In this document: piece after piece, positions 7,622 to 14,073 of the stretch
How the letters are laid out: each line of letters starts with the position of its first letter
Position numbering within the stretch: the first letter of the stretch is position 1
Assembly (NCBI RefSeq): GCF_000737515.1
Contig: NZ_CP006589.1
Span: forward strand, 1-14,081
DNA from: Hymenobacter sp. APR13
GTDB lineage: Bacteria; Bacteroidota; Bacteroidia; Cytophagales; Hymenobacteraceae
Direction: 5' to 3'
DNA length: 14,081 nt
The notes under the pieces: generated by a model
The model's input: the letters and a program-made list of their open reading frames with translations, nothing else
Database searches by the model: none
Told to the model about the DNA's origin: nothing
Translations under genes and position numbers: made by a program

Positions 7622-7742
7622 AACGCTATTCGCTTCGCTTCATAGCGTTCCGCTCTATATTATGTAGTTGATAATCAAACAAAAGGGAAAATGAAATGAA
7701 CTCAAAGCGAGTACATGCGTATGCAATACACTGATTATCAAC
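7622..7742. repeat. Nested hairpin and 11-bp inverted repeat, core of oriT candidate
   Basis: AACGCTAT/ATAGCGTT (7622-7629/7642-7649) forms an 8-bp stem with a 12-base loop. GTTGATAATCA (7667-7677) and TGATTATCAAC (7732-7742) are perfect reverse complements 54 bp apart, and each is itself nearly palindromic. The arrangement suits binding by a dimeric accessory protein such as the BfmA-like product of the next gene. Function is inferred. Confidence 0.5.
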
Positions 7743-7768
7743 AACAATTTGAGTTCAAACGCGAGTTC

Positions 7769-8338
7769 ATGGACAAAACGATACGTGCCGACGAAGCGGC
7801 GTACCAGGGTTTCCGGAAGCTGGCCAAGGAGCACAGCCTGACCAATCCCGAACTGCTGGCCGCGATGGTGCAGTACTTCCGGGTGACTAAGGCCGACCCC
7901 CGCGAGCCTAACGGCCCGGACCTGAGCAGCGCCCTAGGCAAGCTCACGGCCAAGCTCGACCAATTGGACAAGCGCACCATTGGATTCATCCGGGAGCAGG
8001 AGAAGACCTACCTCAAGCCCATTCTGGCCGAGGTGCAGGCCGTGCACAGCTGGACGGCCGCTCCCATCGGGATGACCGAGCCCCAGCTGACGGACGTGGA
8101 GCAGTGGCTGACGTCGGTGGTCCGCAAGGCCTTCAAACCCGAGTACCGGCACCCGAACCTGCTGAGCAGCGCCGCCCCCAGCTACGACGCCTTTCCGGAG
8201 CTGGCCCCGTTGCGCAAGGTGCTCACGACCGTACTCGGCCGCGAGCTGAACCCAGCCCAGTTCATTCCGCGAGTCCCCGCGCCGACGCCGGCCGCCGCTA
8301 CCCCACCGCCCCCTTCACCCGCCACCCCGCCCGCCTAA
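7769..8338 (+). CDS. BfmA/BtgA-like mobilization accessory protein
   Basis: About 189 aa from the ATG at 7769. The N-terminus (MDKTIRADEAAYQGFRKLAK then LTNPELLAAMVQYF) has the strand-helix-helix pattern of small ribbon-helix-helix mobilization accessories, in particular the BfmA/BtgA type of Bacteroidota plasmids, which bind oriT and help the relaxase. The middle (about residues 55-90) is helical and could be a coiled coil; the C-terminus is a Pro/Ala-rich tail. The frame is open from an ATG at 7715, adding 18 residues, but that stretch overlaps the AT-rich inverted repeat and looks non-coding, so 7769 is preferred. Its TAA overlaps the relaxase ATG (TAATG), implying translational coupling. 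The family assignment is by pattern only. Confidence 0.72.
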   Translation: MDKTIRADEAAYQGFRKLAKEHSLTNPELLAAMVQYFRVTKADPREPNGPDLSSALGKLTAKLDQLDKRTIGFIREQEKTYLKPILAEVQAVHSWTAAPIGMTEPQLTDVEQWLTSVVRKAFKPEYRHPNLLSSAAPSYDAFPELAPLRKVLTTVLGRELNPAQFIPRVPAPTPAAATPPPPSPATPPA

Positions 8339-9246
8339 TGGTTGCCAAAATCCCCAGTTCCGGCAAGGGCCTGTCCCAGCGCACCGGCAGCTGCGCGGGC
8401 CTGGTCGAGTACCTTGAAAAGGAGGTGCAAGGCGAGTGGTTCAGCCTCGACCGCGAGGACGTGCCCGCCGCCGAAGTTACGCAGACGCTCGACCGCAACA
8501 AGCGCAATTTGAACCGCGACGCCGACAAGTACTACCAGGTGATACTTGCCCCGAGCCAGGCTGAACTGCGCCATATTGGCAGCGACCCGGAGAAGCTGAA
8601 AACCTACACCCGGGCGGCGATGGAAGAGTACGCGGCCAACTTTGGGAAGGGCATCGAGGGGAAAGACCTGGTGTACTTCGCCAAGGTGGAGCACGAACGC
8701 ACGACCGGCCCCCAGGACCGGGCGGTGCAGGTGGGCGACGTGAAGCGGGGCCAGGCCAAGGAAGGTGAGCAGACGCACGTTCACGTCCTGGTCAGCCGCA
8801 CAGAGAACCTTGCCCGCTACACCGAGCGCAAGCAGGCCGGCGAGTTGGACCGCAAGAACCCCTACCATCTGAGCCCACTGACCAACCACAAAAACACCGA
8901 GCGCGGGGTAGTAACGGGCGGCTTCGAGCGCAAGCAGTACTCGGAGCGGGTAGAGCAGGCCTTTGACCAGGCGTTCGGCTACGAGCGGCCCCTGGTCGAA
9001 ACCTTCCGCTATGCCCACACGATGCAGCACGGCACCCCCGAGGAATGCACGGCCCTGCGCGCCCAGGCCCTGCGCGAGCAGCTGCAACGCCAGGCGGCGC
9101 AGCAAGCCGCCGAGCAAAAGCAGCCGCAGCAGGCCGTGACCCCGCAGCGCGACGTGACCCCAGCCGCCCCGGACCAAGCTGTTACGCCGGCCGTGGAGCA
9201 CCCCGCCCCGAGGCCGGAGCGTCGCAGCCGAGGAATCGGAATGTAG
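8338..9246 (+). CDS. MobB-type relaxase (DUF5712-like, Bacteroidota)
   Basis: A 302-aa protein expected to nick oriT and stay attached to the transferred strand. The N-terminus (GTGSCAGL-like segment RTGSCAGLVEYLEKE, residues 15-29), the strand KYYQVILAPS (64-73), VYFAKVEHERT (112-122) and the histidine motif THVHVLVSR (146-154, H147 and H149) fit the Bacteroidota MobB/DUF5712 relaxases, the HxH being the metal-binding motif of HUH-like relaxases. The catalytic tyrosine is not certain; Y65 and Y66 are candidates. The last 60 residues are Gln/Ala/Pro-rich and probably disordered. The frame is open upstream to 8104, but the ATG at 8338 is chosen because it overlaps the stop of the accessory gene and starts the conserved region. 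A strong terminator follows. No separate helicase domain is present. Confidence 0.85.
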   Translation: MVAKIPSSGKGLSQRTGSCAGLVEYLEKEVQGEWFSLDREDVPAAEVTQTLDRNKRNLNRDADKYYQVILAPSQAELRHIGSDPEKLKTYTRAAMEEYAANFGKGIEGKDLVYFAKVEHERTTGPQDRAVQVGDVKRGQAKEGEQTHVHVLVSRTENLARYTERKQAGELDRKNPYHLSPLTNHKNTERGVVTGGFERKQYSERVEQAFDQAFGYERPLVETFRYAHTMQHGTPEECTALRAQALREQLQRQAAQQAAEQKQPQQAVTPQRDVTPAAPDQAVTPAVEHPAPRPERRSRGIGM

Positions 9247-9274
9247 CCCGAAAAAGAGGCGGTAGTGAAGCGAG

Positions 9275-9310
9275 AAAAGTCCCTTTTTGCCGGCGAAAAG
9301 GGGCTTTTTT
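9275..9310 (+). terminator. Rho-independent terminator of the mobilization operon
   Basis: 9275-9290 pairs with 9293-9308 over 16 positions including two G-T wobbles, and the stem is followed by T residues (TTTTTT at 9305-9310). It lies 29 bp after the relaxase stop and 15 bp before the next ATG, so the next gene probably has its own promoter. Confidence 0.85.
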
Positions 9311-9324
9311 GCGTATAGTATGGT

Positions 9325-9834
9325 ATGACAGGAAGCCAGAAAAAGCAGGCCCGCCAGCAGGCCCGCCAGCAGGCCCGCCAGCGGTTCAGCAAGCACCTCT
9401 ATCCGGTTAGAACGTTCCAGGGTGACCCCACCCGGCCGGCCTACACCTTGTACTGCTTATGGAAGTACCCAACTTACCTAGCAGCAGCCAATGAGCTGGA
9501 CGAATTGATTGAGCAGTGGCCCCGGAACCAGGCCCGTACCCTTGCCCTGCTGGCCGTGCGCGCCGCTTTCTTCGAGAACGGGGCCGTGCATTGGGACGTG
9601 GAATCGGTCCATGAAGAGGACCAAACGAACATTCACGCCCTGATGCTGCAGGAGCGCCGAGGCTTGCGCCGCTTCGACCCGCCACGAGACGCCCGCCACG
9701 CCCACAACTTCGCGCTGGCCGAGGCGGCACTGGTCGAGAGTCAACGTCGTAAACAAGGTCCCTCGACTGGGAAACGATCACATCGAGTGTTCGCGAACCG
9801 TCCCCCAAAATATATTCTATTTGCTCCTAAGTAG
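9325..9834 (+). CDS. Hypothetical protein with QARQ repeats
   Basis: A 169-aa basic protein that I do not recognise. It starts with three exact QARQ repeats (residues 8-19, a 12-bp DNA unit repeated at 9346-9381), followed by a soluble, mostly helical-looking middle (YLAAANELDELIEQW, TLALLAVRAAFFENGAVHWDV) with no membrane segment and no known catalytic motif. The C-terminus (RRKQGPSTGKRSHRVFANRP) is very basic and suggests nucleic-acid binding. Base composition falls sharply over the last 15 codons, so the gene's end may have been changed where the AT-richer cargo joined. Its stop directly abuts the stop of the convergent HAD gene with no bases between. The ATG at 9325 is the only plausible start; one at 9320 runs into a stop. 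Confidence 0.55.
   Translation: MTGSQKKQARQQARQQARQRFSKHLYPVRTFQGDPTRPAYTLYCLWKYPTYLAAANELDELIEQWPRNQARTLALLAVRAAFFENGAVHWDVESVHEEDQTNIHALMLQERRGLRRFDPPRDARHAHNFALAEAALVESQRRKQGPSTGKRSHRVFANRPPKYILFAPK
9346..9381 (+). repeat. Three perfect 12-bp tandem repeats
   Basis: CAGGCCCGCCAG occurs three times without change, in frame, encoding QARQ three times at the start of the hypothetical gene. Perfect identity at this unit length suggests recent slippage expansion. Confidence 0.9.
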
Positions 9835-10344
9835 CTAAGCGCGCAATTTATCTAAGAAGGCTACTACTTCATGCGGGGTGTTGAAAGTGAACTCTGGCTG
9901 CGCTGCTAACAGAGCTGCAGGGTCATTACTTCCCCATAAGCATGCCACGCTGTGTACTCCTGCTGCATTAGAGGCAGTAATGTCAGTAGCCATATCCCCG
10001 AAAGAGTATACTTGATCGAGGGGAGGGTTGCCTAGCCGCTCTAATGCAAGCTGAATTGGTGCAGGGTGTGGTTTGCGCTGTGTAGTGTCATGGTAGCATA
10101 CTGTAATGGGAATGGGCCACTTATAGTGCTGAATGACTTTGCTACAGTATGTTCCAGGAGACGATGTCACAACGGCGACCTTGGTGTCAGTCCGGCTGAT
10201 ATGAGCGAAAATTTCCTCAATGCCATCGTACACTCCCATTCTAGGGATAAGGGGATAAACGTTTGGCCACTGCCTGTTTTTGCGATGCACTTCTGCAATA
10301 CTAGAATCAAGTAATGTCTGGTCGAGGTCAAAGATTAGGTACAT
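9835..10344 (-). CDS. Small HAD-superfamily phosphatase, third gene of the PRT-DprA-HAD operon
   Basis: A 169-aa HAD hydrolase with all four motifs: FDLDQTLLDS (D6 nucleophile, D8 acid/base), VVTSSPG (motif II, T60), RKPHPAP (K91, motif III) and SFGDMATDI (D117 and D121, motif IV). The cap between motifs I and II is short (about 35 residues), so it is a compact phosphoglycolate-phosphatase-like enzyme. The active site is complete, so it is predicted to be active on a small phosphorylated metabolite; the substrate cannot be read from sequence. It starts 2 bp after the stop of the DprA-like gene, so the two are surely cotranscribed. With an upstream phosphoribosyltransferase and a nucleotide-binding-type Rossmann protein, a nucleotide- or ribose-phosphate-derived substrate is a reasonable inference. 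Confidence 0.88.
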   Translation of the reverse strand: MYLIFDLDQTLLDSSIAEVHRKNRQWPNVYPLIPRMGVYDGIEEIFAHISRTDTKVAVVTSSPGTYCSKVIQHYKWPIPITVCYHDTTQRKPHPAPIQLALERLGNPPLDQVYSFGDMATDITASNAAGVHSVACLWGSNDPAALLAAQPEFTFNTPHEVVAFLDKLRA

Positions 10345-10346
10345 AC

Positions 10347-11405
10347 TTAAAAAAACTTATACTGTGTACCAGGTGATACATGAAGCTCATACTCCCCATC
10401 TGCATGATAATTAGGGTTTTGTGCAGAAGCTGAGAGTGCTGCTGTTGCTTTAGGAAGTGTAGTCAATGGTTGTGCTATTGGGGCTTGGTCTGAGTCTCTG
10501 TATTGGCCATGCACAAGCAGGTTGCGGAATCGACTGATTTCTTCGCTACTGCCTAGCGGGAAGGCTTTCTTATCGTGAATAAGCATGTTATTCCCCTGTG
10601 CCTTGTCATGGTCGCGATACTGTGCTGGATGTGAAAGGCATGCTAGATAGCGGTCTTGCTGTTGTGAGAATTTGACGGTGTGCATAGTGCCGCCTTTAAT
10701 ATCTGTCTCAATGACGATAACGGCGTCACTAAGACCACTTTGCAAACGGTCGCGGTCAATAAAAAAGACGGGTTGAGGCTTTACGCCAACCTCATATTCA
10801 GAGATTAGACACCCATTAGTCTCAAGAATTTCTTGCGCTAACCCCCTGTTCTCTTTCGGATAAATGTAGTCCACGCCACTTGCCAGTACTGCCACCGTTT
10901 GCCCCCCTGCATCTAGGCAAGCTCGGTGCGCGATGGTGTCACAGCCAGTAGCTAAGCCACTGATAACGGTAAATCGCTGTTCAGCAAACAATTGGGCTAA
11001 CCGATAACCTGCTTTGTTACCAAAAGCGCTAGGTTCTCTAGTTCCAATGATGGCAACTGAATGCTCCGTGTTAAGTGCCTGCAAATTGCCCTTAGCATAC
11101 ACTAGTAACGGCCGGTCTGGAATATTCCGGTAGCGGTCGGGATAGTGCCTGTCATCTGTTGAAAGCACGTCGACTCCGCTTTGCTCACACTTGCTCAGTA
11201 CTGTTAGTGCCTTCTCATGTGCTGTGTGGAGGTCATCAAGAGTAGGCACTGGCATACTAGGTCGCTTCTTGCGAGCCGTGTGAAAGCAATCTAATAGGTC
11301 AGCAACGCGGTGAGGGGTATCCGAGCAGCTGGCAATGATGAATTCTGCTGTTTTACGACCGATTCTAGGCGTTTTGAGCAGGGTTAAGATATATTCGGAT
11401 CTCAT
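10347..11405 (-). CDS. DprA/Smf-like SLOG-fold protein
   Basis: About 352 aa from the ATG at 11405. An N-terminal helical region (YILTLLKTPRIGRKTAEFII) resembles the SAM-like domain of DprA. The Rossmann core follows: VAIIGTREPSAFG (about residues 117-129), ISGLATGCDTIAH (148-160), VAVLASGVDYIYPKEN (171-186), GCLISEYEVGVKP (198-210) and SGLSDAVIVIE (223-233). These match the DprA family, whose members bind ssDNA and load RecA during transformation. Differences are clear: canonical GID is GCD, the FP-RNRI segment is FIDRDRL, and the C-terminal tail shows no DML1-type winged helix. This suggests a specialised, non-competence DprA. The frame extends to ATGs at 11438 and 11465 that would overlap the upstream gene; 11405 leaves a 10-bp gap and a normal DprA N-terminus. 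The role in this operon is not known. Confidence 0.85.
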   Translation of the reverse strand: MRSEYILTLLKTPRIGRKTAEFIIASCSDTPHRVADLLDCFHTARKKRPSMPVPTLDDLHTAHEKALTVLSKCEQSGVDVLSTDDRHYPDRYRNIPDRPLLVYAKGNLQALNTEHSVAIIGTREPSAFGNKAGYRLAQLFAEQRFTVISGLATGCDTIAHRACLDAGGQTVAVLASGVDYIYPKENRGLAQEILETNGCLISEYEVGVKPQPVFFIDRDRLQSGLSDAVIVIETDIKGGTMHTVKFSQQQDRYLACLSHPAQYRDHDKAQGNNMLIHDKKAFPLGSSEEISRFRNLLVHGQYRDSDQAPIAQPLTTLPKATAALSASAQNPNYHADGEYELHVSPGTQYKFF

Positions 11406-11415
11406 GTTGGGGTTC

Positions 11416-11940
11416 TCATTGAGTTTGACCAAGGGCATACCCCTGCACTGAAGCAGCTCCAGCATCTAGGAGCAAGGAGCGGCAAGCCTGAAGCGAATTA
11501 TGAGAGGTGGTTACGTCATCCAGTAGCAATACTGTCTGCCCTCTGATTAGTTCAGGCTGATTCACCTGAATGGAGCCAAGGTGCTTTTGTATGCTACGGT
11601 CACCACCTGTAGCTGACTTCACCACTTTCACTGTCCGCTGTAAACAGTCTACTGCATCAATACGTGCTGTGTTGTTTATCAGGTGTTTAGCCAACGTTTT
11701 CATGCCCGAAGTGGTGTTTGCTGGGTCATGAGAGGGGACTACGGCAATAGCAATACCGTCTCGAAAAAGTGGTGCTAGTTGCGCTAGGAAGTAGTTCAAA
11801 CCTCTGGTTTCCTGTTTCTTTAGACTTAGAACAAGGCTACTAAAAGCATCAAAAGCAGGATTGTTGCCACCGTGCCAAGGGTGATAAACGCCTAGTGAAA
11901 TAACGTCAGCGGGTGGGATTGGTGGGGTGATGAAAACCAT
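11416..11940 (-). CDS. ComF-like phosphoribosyltransferase-fold protein, first gene of the operon
   Basis: A 174-aa protein of the type I phosphoribosyltransferase fold. The PRPP-binding signature region is TVLLLDDVTTSHNSL (about 136-150, D141 and D142). A ComF-type CLQRTVKVVKSATGG...RSIQKHLGSI stretch (99-124) lies upstream. In ordinary ComF and PRTases the loop reads DD(V/I)xTTGxT; here TTSHNS replaces it, so PRPP binding may be altered. ComFC proteins of competent bacteria act with DprA on incoming single-stranded DNA, so the pairing is meaningful, but no ComFA helicase or zinc ribbon is present. The N-terminus contains YHPWHGG, which I cannot assign. It heads an operon with the DprA-like gene 10 bp downstream. 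No clear promoter box is seen in the 147-bp gap upstream. Confidence 0.82.
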   Translation of the reverse strand: MVFITPPIPPADVISLGVYHPWHGGNNPAFDAFSSLVLSLKKQETRGLNYFLAQLAPLFRDGIAIAVVPSHDPANTTSGMKTLAKHLINNTARIDAVDCLQRTVKVVKSATGGDRSIQKHLGSIQVNQPELIRGQTVLLLDDVTTSHNSLQACRSLLLDAGAASVQGYALGQTQ

Positions 11941-12087
11941 GAATTAAGACCGTAAATGTGTTTCGTAGGCAGAACTTTTGTGGTTGAATTGACAATACAA
12001 GTGCTTGTGAAGCAATGAAAATTGCACTATTAGGGAGTGCGTTAGAGAAGGCGGACTAACAGTTGGCCCCTTCATTAGACGCCATGC

Positions 12088-13134
12088 TTACTCTCCATAC
12101 TCAGCTATTAGAAGCTGATAAATCACGTCGCTATACATCTTTTTTCCCTTGCCCGTTTTCCTAACAGGATCTAAGTAACTCATACGTAGAACGTTTGGGT
12201 TTTCCCCTAGGCGAGTAAGCAAGTCCCAAAATTGCTGATTATGCTTAACGTGAGGCCAGCGTTCTTTTACGAATTCTTGTACATCGCATGTACGCAGATT
12301 AAAGTGCTGCCAAAGTTGGTCATCACCTAATTGTACTTCAGGCGCATTTCTGCTATTAGTGATTCTAACTTGCTCTGGCAATGTAATGTGTCTATGCACA
12401 CTGAGCGTAGCTGCTTCAGGCTCAGAGTTGTTTACCCGGACCACAAGATCAGCATTGGAGGCTCTCCTTGAATCCTCCAGATGAACGAAGTATGTGACTA
12501 AGATAGAGTGCTCTGGTGTCAATCCCTGAGCATGCAATTCTTCTCCAGCATCGCTAAGAGCTTTTAAAAAGTTGCGTACCTCAATTGGCGCATTGGTACT
12601 TGCTGACTGATTACTTAAGAAATCCTCAGGGACTATAGGCCTGCTGAAACCTACTGGTAGCACCCCTAGGTCCTCAGGTGAGAGGAGTTCTCGTTGGAAA
12701 TGTTGCCTCACAAAGTGAGAAAAATTCCTAACGCATTCAGCAAAGAGGCCTAGTAGTATAGCGTCCATAGCTTGCCCATAAAGGTGCACGCTCTGGTTAC
12801 GGTAGTTGTAGGTGATGCCTAGATTGGCATGAGTTGCAAGGAAAGACTGAGCACTACCAGTTAAGCGTCTTCTGACTTCATCCCGGCATTCGTTTAGGCC
12901 TTTAGTTTTGCCGTCTGGAAGGAATATTTTGAATCGTGGTCTGACCTTATACAGATAGGCTTTTAAGACTTTCTCCCAAGCAGCTAATGCTAATTCGGCT
13001 GCTATCTCATAACGGTGCGGTTGGGTTGGACGGTTGAAGAACTCCAACGCTACCCGCATGTGTGATATTCCGCTTTGTAATAGAGAATTTGCTAGCGGAG
13101 GCCTGCGCTTGCGAGAGGTAGGAGCTTCAGGCAT
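12088..13134 (-). CDS. DUF3644-like protein with HEPN-type R-x4-H motif
   Basis: A 348-aa protein. Its first third (LLQSGISHMRVALEFFNRPT, then ELALAAWEKVLKAYLYK) matches the pattern of DUF3644 proteins, which are frequent near restriction and other defence genes. YRNQSVH (residues 111-117, R112 and H117) fits the R-[N/D/H]-x3-H motif that marks the active site of many HEPN ribonucleases. The C-terminal half holds a segment (VQEFVKERWPHVKHNQQFWD LLTRL, spaced here) that looks like a small helical DNA-binding or oligomerisation domain, with a basic end (RKTGKGKKMYSD). Toxin or RNase activity is inference from the motif only. It lies on the same strand 147 bp upstream of the phosphoribosyltransferase operon and may be a partner or an independent gene. 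The start at 13134 fits a basic N-terminus (SRKRRPP). Confidence 0.72.
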   Translation of the reverse strand: MPEAPTSRKRRPPLANSLLQSGISHMRVALEFFNRPTQPHRYEIAAELALAAWEKVLKAYLYKVRPRFKIFLPDGKTKGLNECRDEVRRRLTGSAQSFLATHANLGITYNYRNQSVHLYGQAMDAILLGLFAECVRNFSHFVRQHFQRELLSPEDLGVLPVGFSRPIVPEDFLSNQSASTNAPIEVRNFLKALSDAGEELHAQGLTPEHSILVTYFVHLEDSRRASNADLVVRVNNSEPEAATLSVHRHITLPEQVRITNSRNAPEVQLGDDQLWQHFNLRTCDVQEFVKERWPHVKHNQQFWDLLTRLGENPNVLRMSYLDPVRKTGKGKKMYSDVIYQLLIAEYGE

Positions 13135-13560
13135 AAATAGTCAACCATAGAACGGATACGCTGAAAGAAAAGAGCAGGTATGGTACTCTTGATGTAGATG
13201 GGTCAAGTTACCAAACCCCTGCAAAATACACCCGAAAAATAAGGCCCCACACCGGGAAAGTACCACAGCCAGGCGGTGGGGCCGTGGGGGCAAAAACCGG
13301 TGCGATTCCCAGAAGTGTCCGAGAACCGTTTTTATGTTAAGCGACTTTTTCCAGGAACCAGAGGGAAAGAATACCCACCCCCGACTACCCCCAAAATCCA
13401 GTTTGCCTAGGGCCACGCGAGATACCGGACCTCTACGTAGTTATCCTTGCCGGACGGGCCGGCCTGCTACGTGTTTCCCTCGGTAAAATACGGGTTTTTA
13501 GCACCGGAATAGGCTTTTGTTCAGCTTGTTGCCCGATTAAGTAGGCCGCACCTTTGCGGG
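13135..13560. other. Gap upstream of the DUF3644 gene with hairpin and promoter
   Basis: About 426 bp separating the divergent DUF3644 gene and the small (+) genes. An 8-bp stem, GGCCCCAC (13243-13250) with GTGGGGCC (13276-13283), encloses a 25-base loop; CTACGTAG at 13433-13440 is palindromic. The right end carries the Bacteroidota-type promoter listed separately. A 91-codon frame on the minus strand (13141-13416) shows no recognisable features and is probably not a gene. No -7 box in the minus direction was found for the DUF3644 gene. Confidence 0.45.
13526..13556 (+). promoter_or_regulatory. Bacteroidota-type promoter of the small (+) genes
   Basis: TTG at 13526-13528 and CACCTTTG at 13549-13556 are spaced about 20 bp, fitting the -33 TTG / -7 TAnnTTTG promoter with one mismatch in the -7 box. 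Transcription would begin within a few bases of the ATG at 13561, suggesting a leaderless mRNA. Confidence 0.5.
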
Positions 13561-13824
13561 ATGGTAGACGAAGCAAGGCGGCGGCAGGTCGTAAAAGGGT
13601 GTCTGCAGCTCACCCAGGGTACGGTGGCGGCCGCGGATTTTTATGAATTGCGCCTGCTGGCCCTTTACGTTCGGGGCGAGTTGGCTATTGACCACGTTTG
13701 TGACCTGCTCGATGCACGACCCAAATCCACTACAGCCCCCACCCAAGCGTCCGATTGCGCCCCAAGGAACCGCCCACGGCCCTGGCCACGACACGCGCAC
13801 CGGCCACTTGCGCCCCGTCATTGA
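13561..13824 (+). CDS. Small hypothetical protein, possible antitoxin-like fold
   Basis: An 87-aa frame with a plausible helical first half (RRRQVVKGCLQLTQG, FYELRLLALYVRGELAIDHV) and a Pro/Arg-rich tail that is probably low-complexity. The spacing of the RR...G...YV-GEL pattern is faintly like VbhA-type antitoxins, which normally pair with a Fic toxin; no Fic gene is present, so this is not claimed. A promoter ends 4 bp before the ATG, which supports the start. The last 113 bp overlap the next gene in another frame. Confidence 0.5.
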   Translation: MVDEARRRQVVKGCLQLTQGTVAAADFYELRLLALYVRGELAIDHVCDLLDARPKSTTAPTQASDCAPRNRPRPWPRHAHRPLAPRH

Positions 13825-14068
13825 GTTTCTGCTGGCTCAGGGCAACTGCCCGGCGCAGTGGTGGCACACGGACGGGTGGCGGTCCGACCCCGGGGGCGAA
13901 CTGCACTACGCCTTTACGGGCCCCATTGACGCGGCCCAACTGCGCGAGCACTTTGCCTTTCCTGAATCTATCGTGCTCGATGACGCCGGCACCATCCGGG
14001 ACGGAGTAAACCGGGTAGATATTTATCACCAGCAGCCCCCTACACCGTTCAGCTTTGAGCAACCTTAG
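13712..14068 (+). CDS. Hypothetical protein overlapping the preceding gene
   Basis: A 118-aa frame from the ATG at 13712; the frame is open further to an ATG at 13643, but that part (MNCACWPFTF) looks like a shadow of the upstream gene. The N-terminus is Pro-rich (MHDPNPLQPPPKRPI). The body (LRPVIEFLLAQGN, WWHTDGWRSDPGGELHYAF, IDAAQLREHFAFP) looks like a compact soluble domain that I do not recognise. A single +1 frameshift would fuse it to the preceding frame, so a sequencing error or programmed shift is possible. It ends 5 bp before the junction palindrome, which would terminate it. Confidence 0.55.
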   Translation: MHDPNPLQPPPKRPIAPQGTAHGPGHDTRTGHLRPVIEFLLAQGNCPAQWWHTDGWRSDPGGELHYAFTGPIDAAQLREHFAFPESIVLDDAGTIRDGVNRVDIYHQQPPTPFSFEQP

Positions 14069-14073
14069 TAATT

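Larger units (their letters stand above)
7311..7768. other. Inverted-repeat-rich region before the mobilization genes, oriT candidate
   Basis: About 450 bp without a convincing gene between the coupling-protein and mobilization genes. Structures seen: AGGATAGGCC (7458-7467) with its reverse complement at 7560-7569; TAGGGGTA with TACCCCTA nearby; a hairpin with 8-bp arms AACGCTAT/ATAGCGTT (7622-7629 and 7642-7649) whose loop repeats CGCTT; and an 11-bp inverted repeat, GTTGATAATCA (7667-7677) with TGATTATCAAC (7732-7742). Relaxase-type plasmids usually carry oriT just upstream of the mobilization genes, so this is the best oriT candidate. The nick site cannot be identified. The relatively AT-rich 7650-7750 part may also hold the promoter of the mobilization genes. 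Confidence 0.55.

Noticed and set aside
9835..11940. Natural competence locus
   Set aside because: ComF- and DprA-like genes are present, but ComEA, ComEC, ComFA and pilus genes are absent and both proteins deviate at key motifs.
13141..13416. A 91-codon minus-strand frame just upstream of the DUF3644 gene
   Set aside because: The product looks random (many Trp, Phe, His and Gly, no pattern) and covers a GC-rich hairpin; no promoter or homology-like motif supports it.
13561..13824. Assignment as a VbhA-type antitoxin
   Set aside because: The resemblance is limited to a short R-rich helix and a GEL pattern, and no Fic toxin gene is on the molecule.
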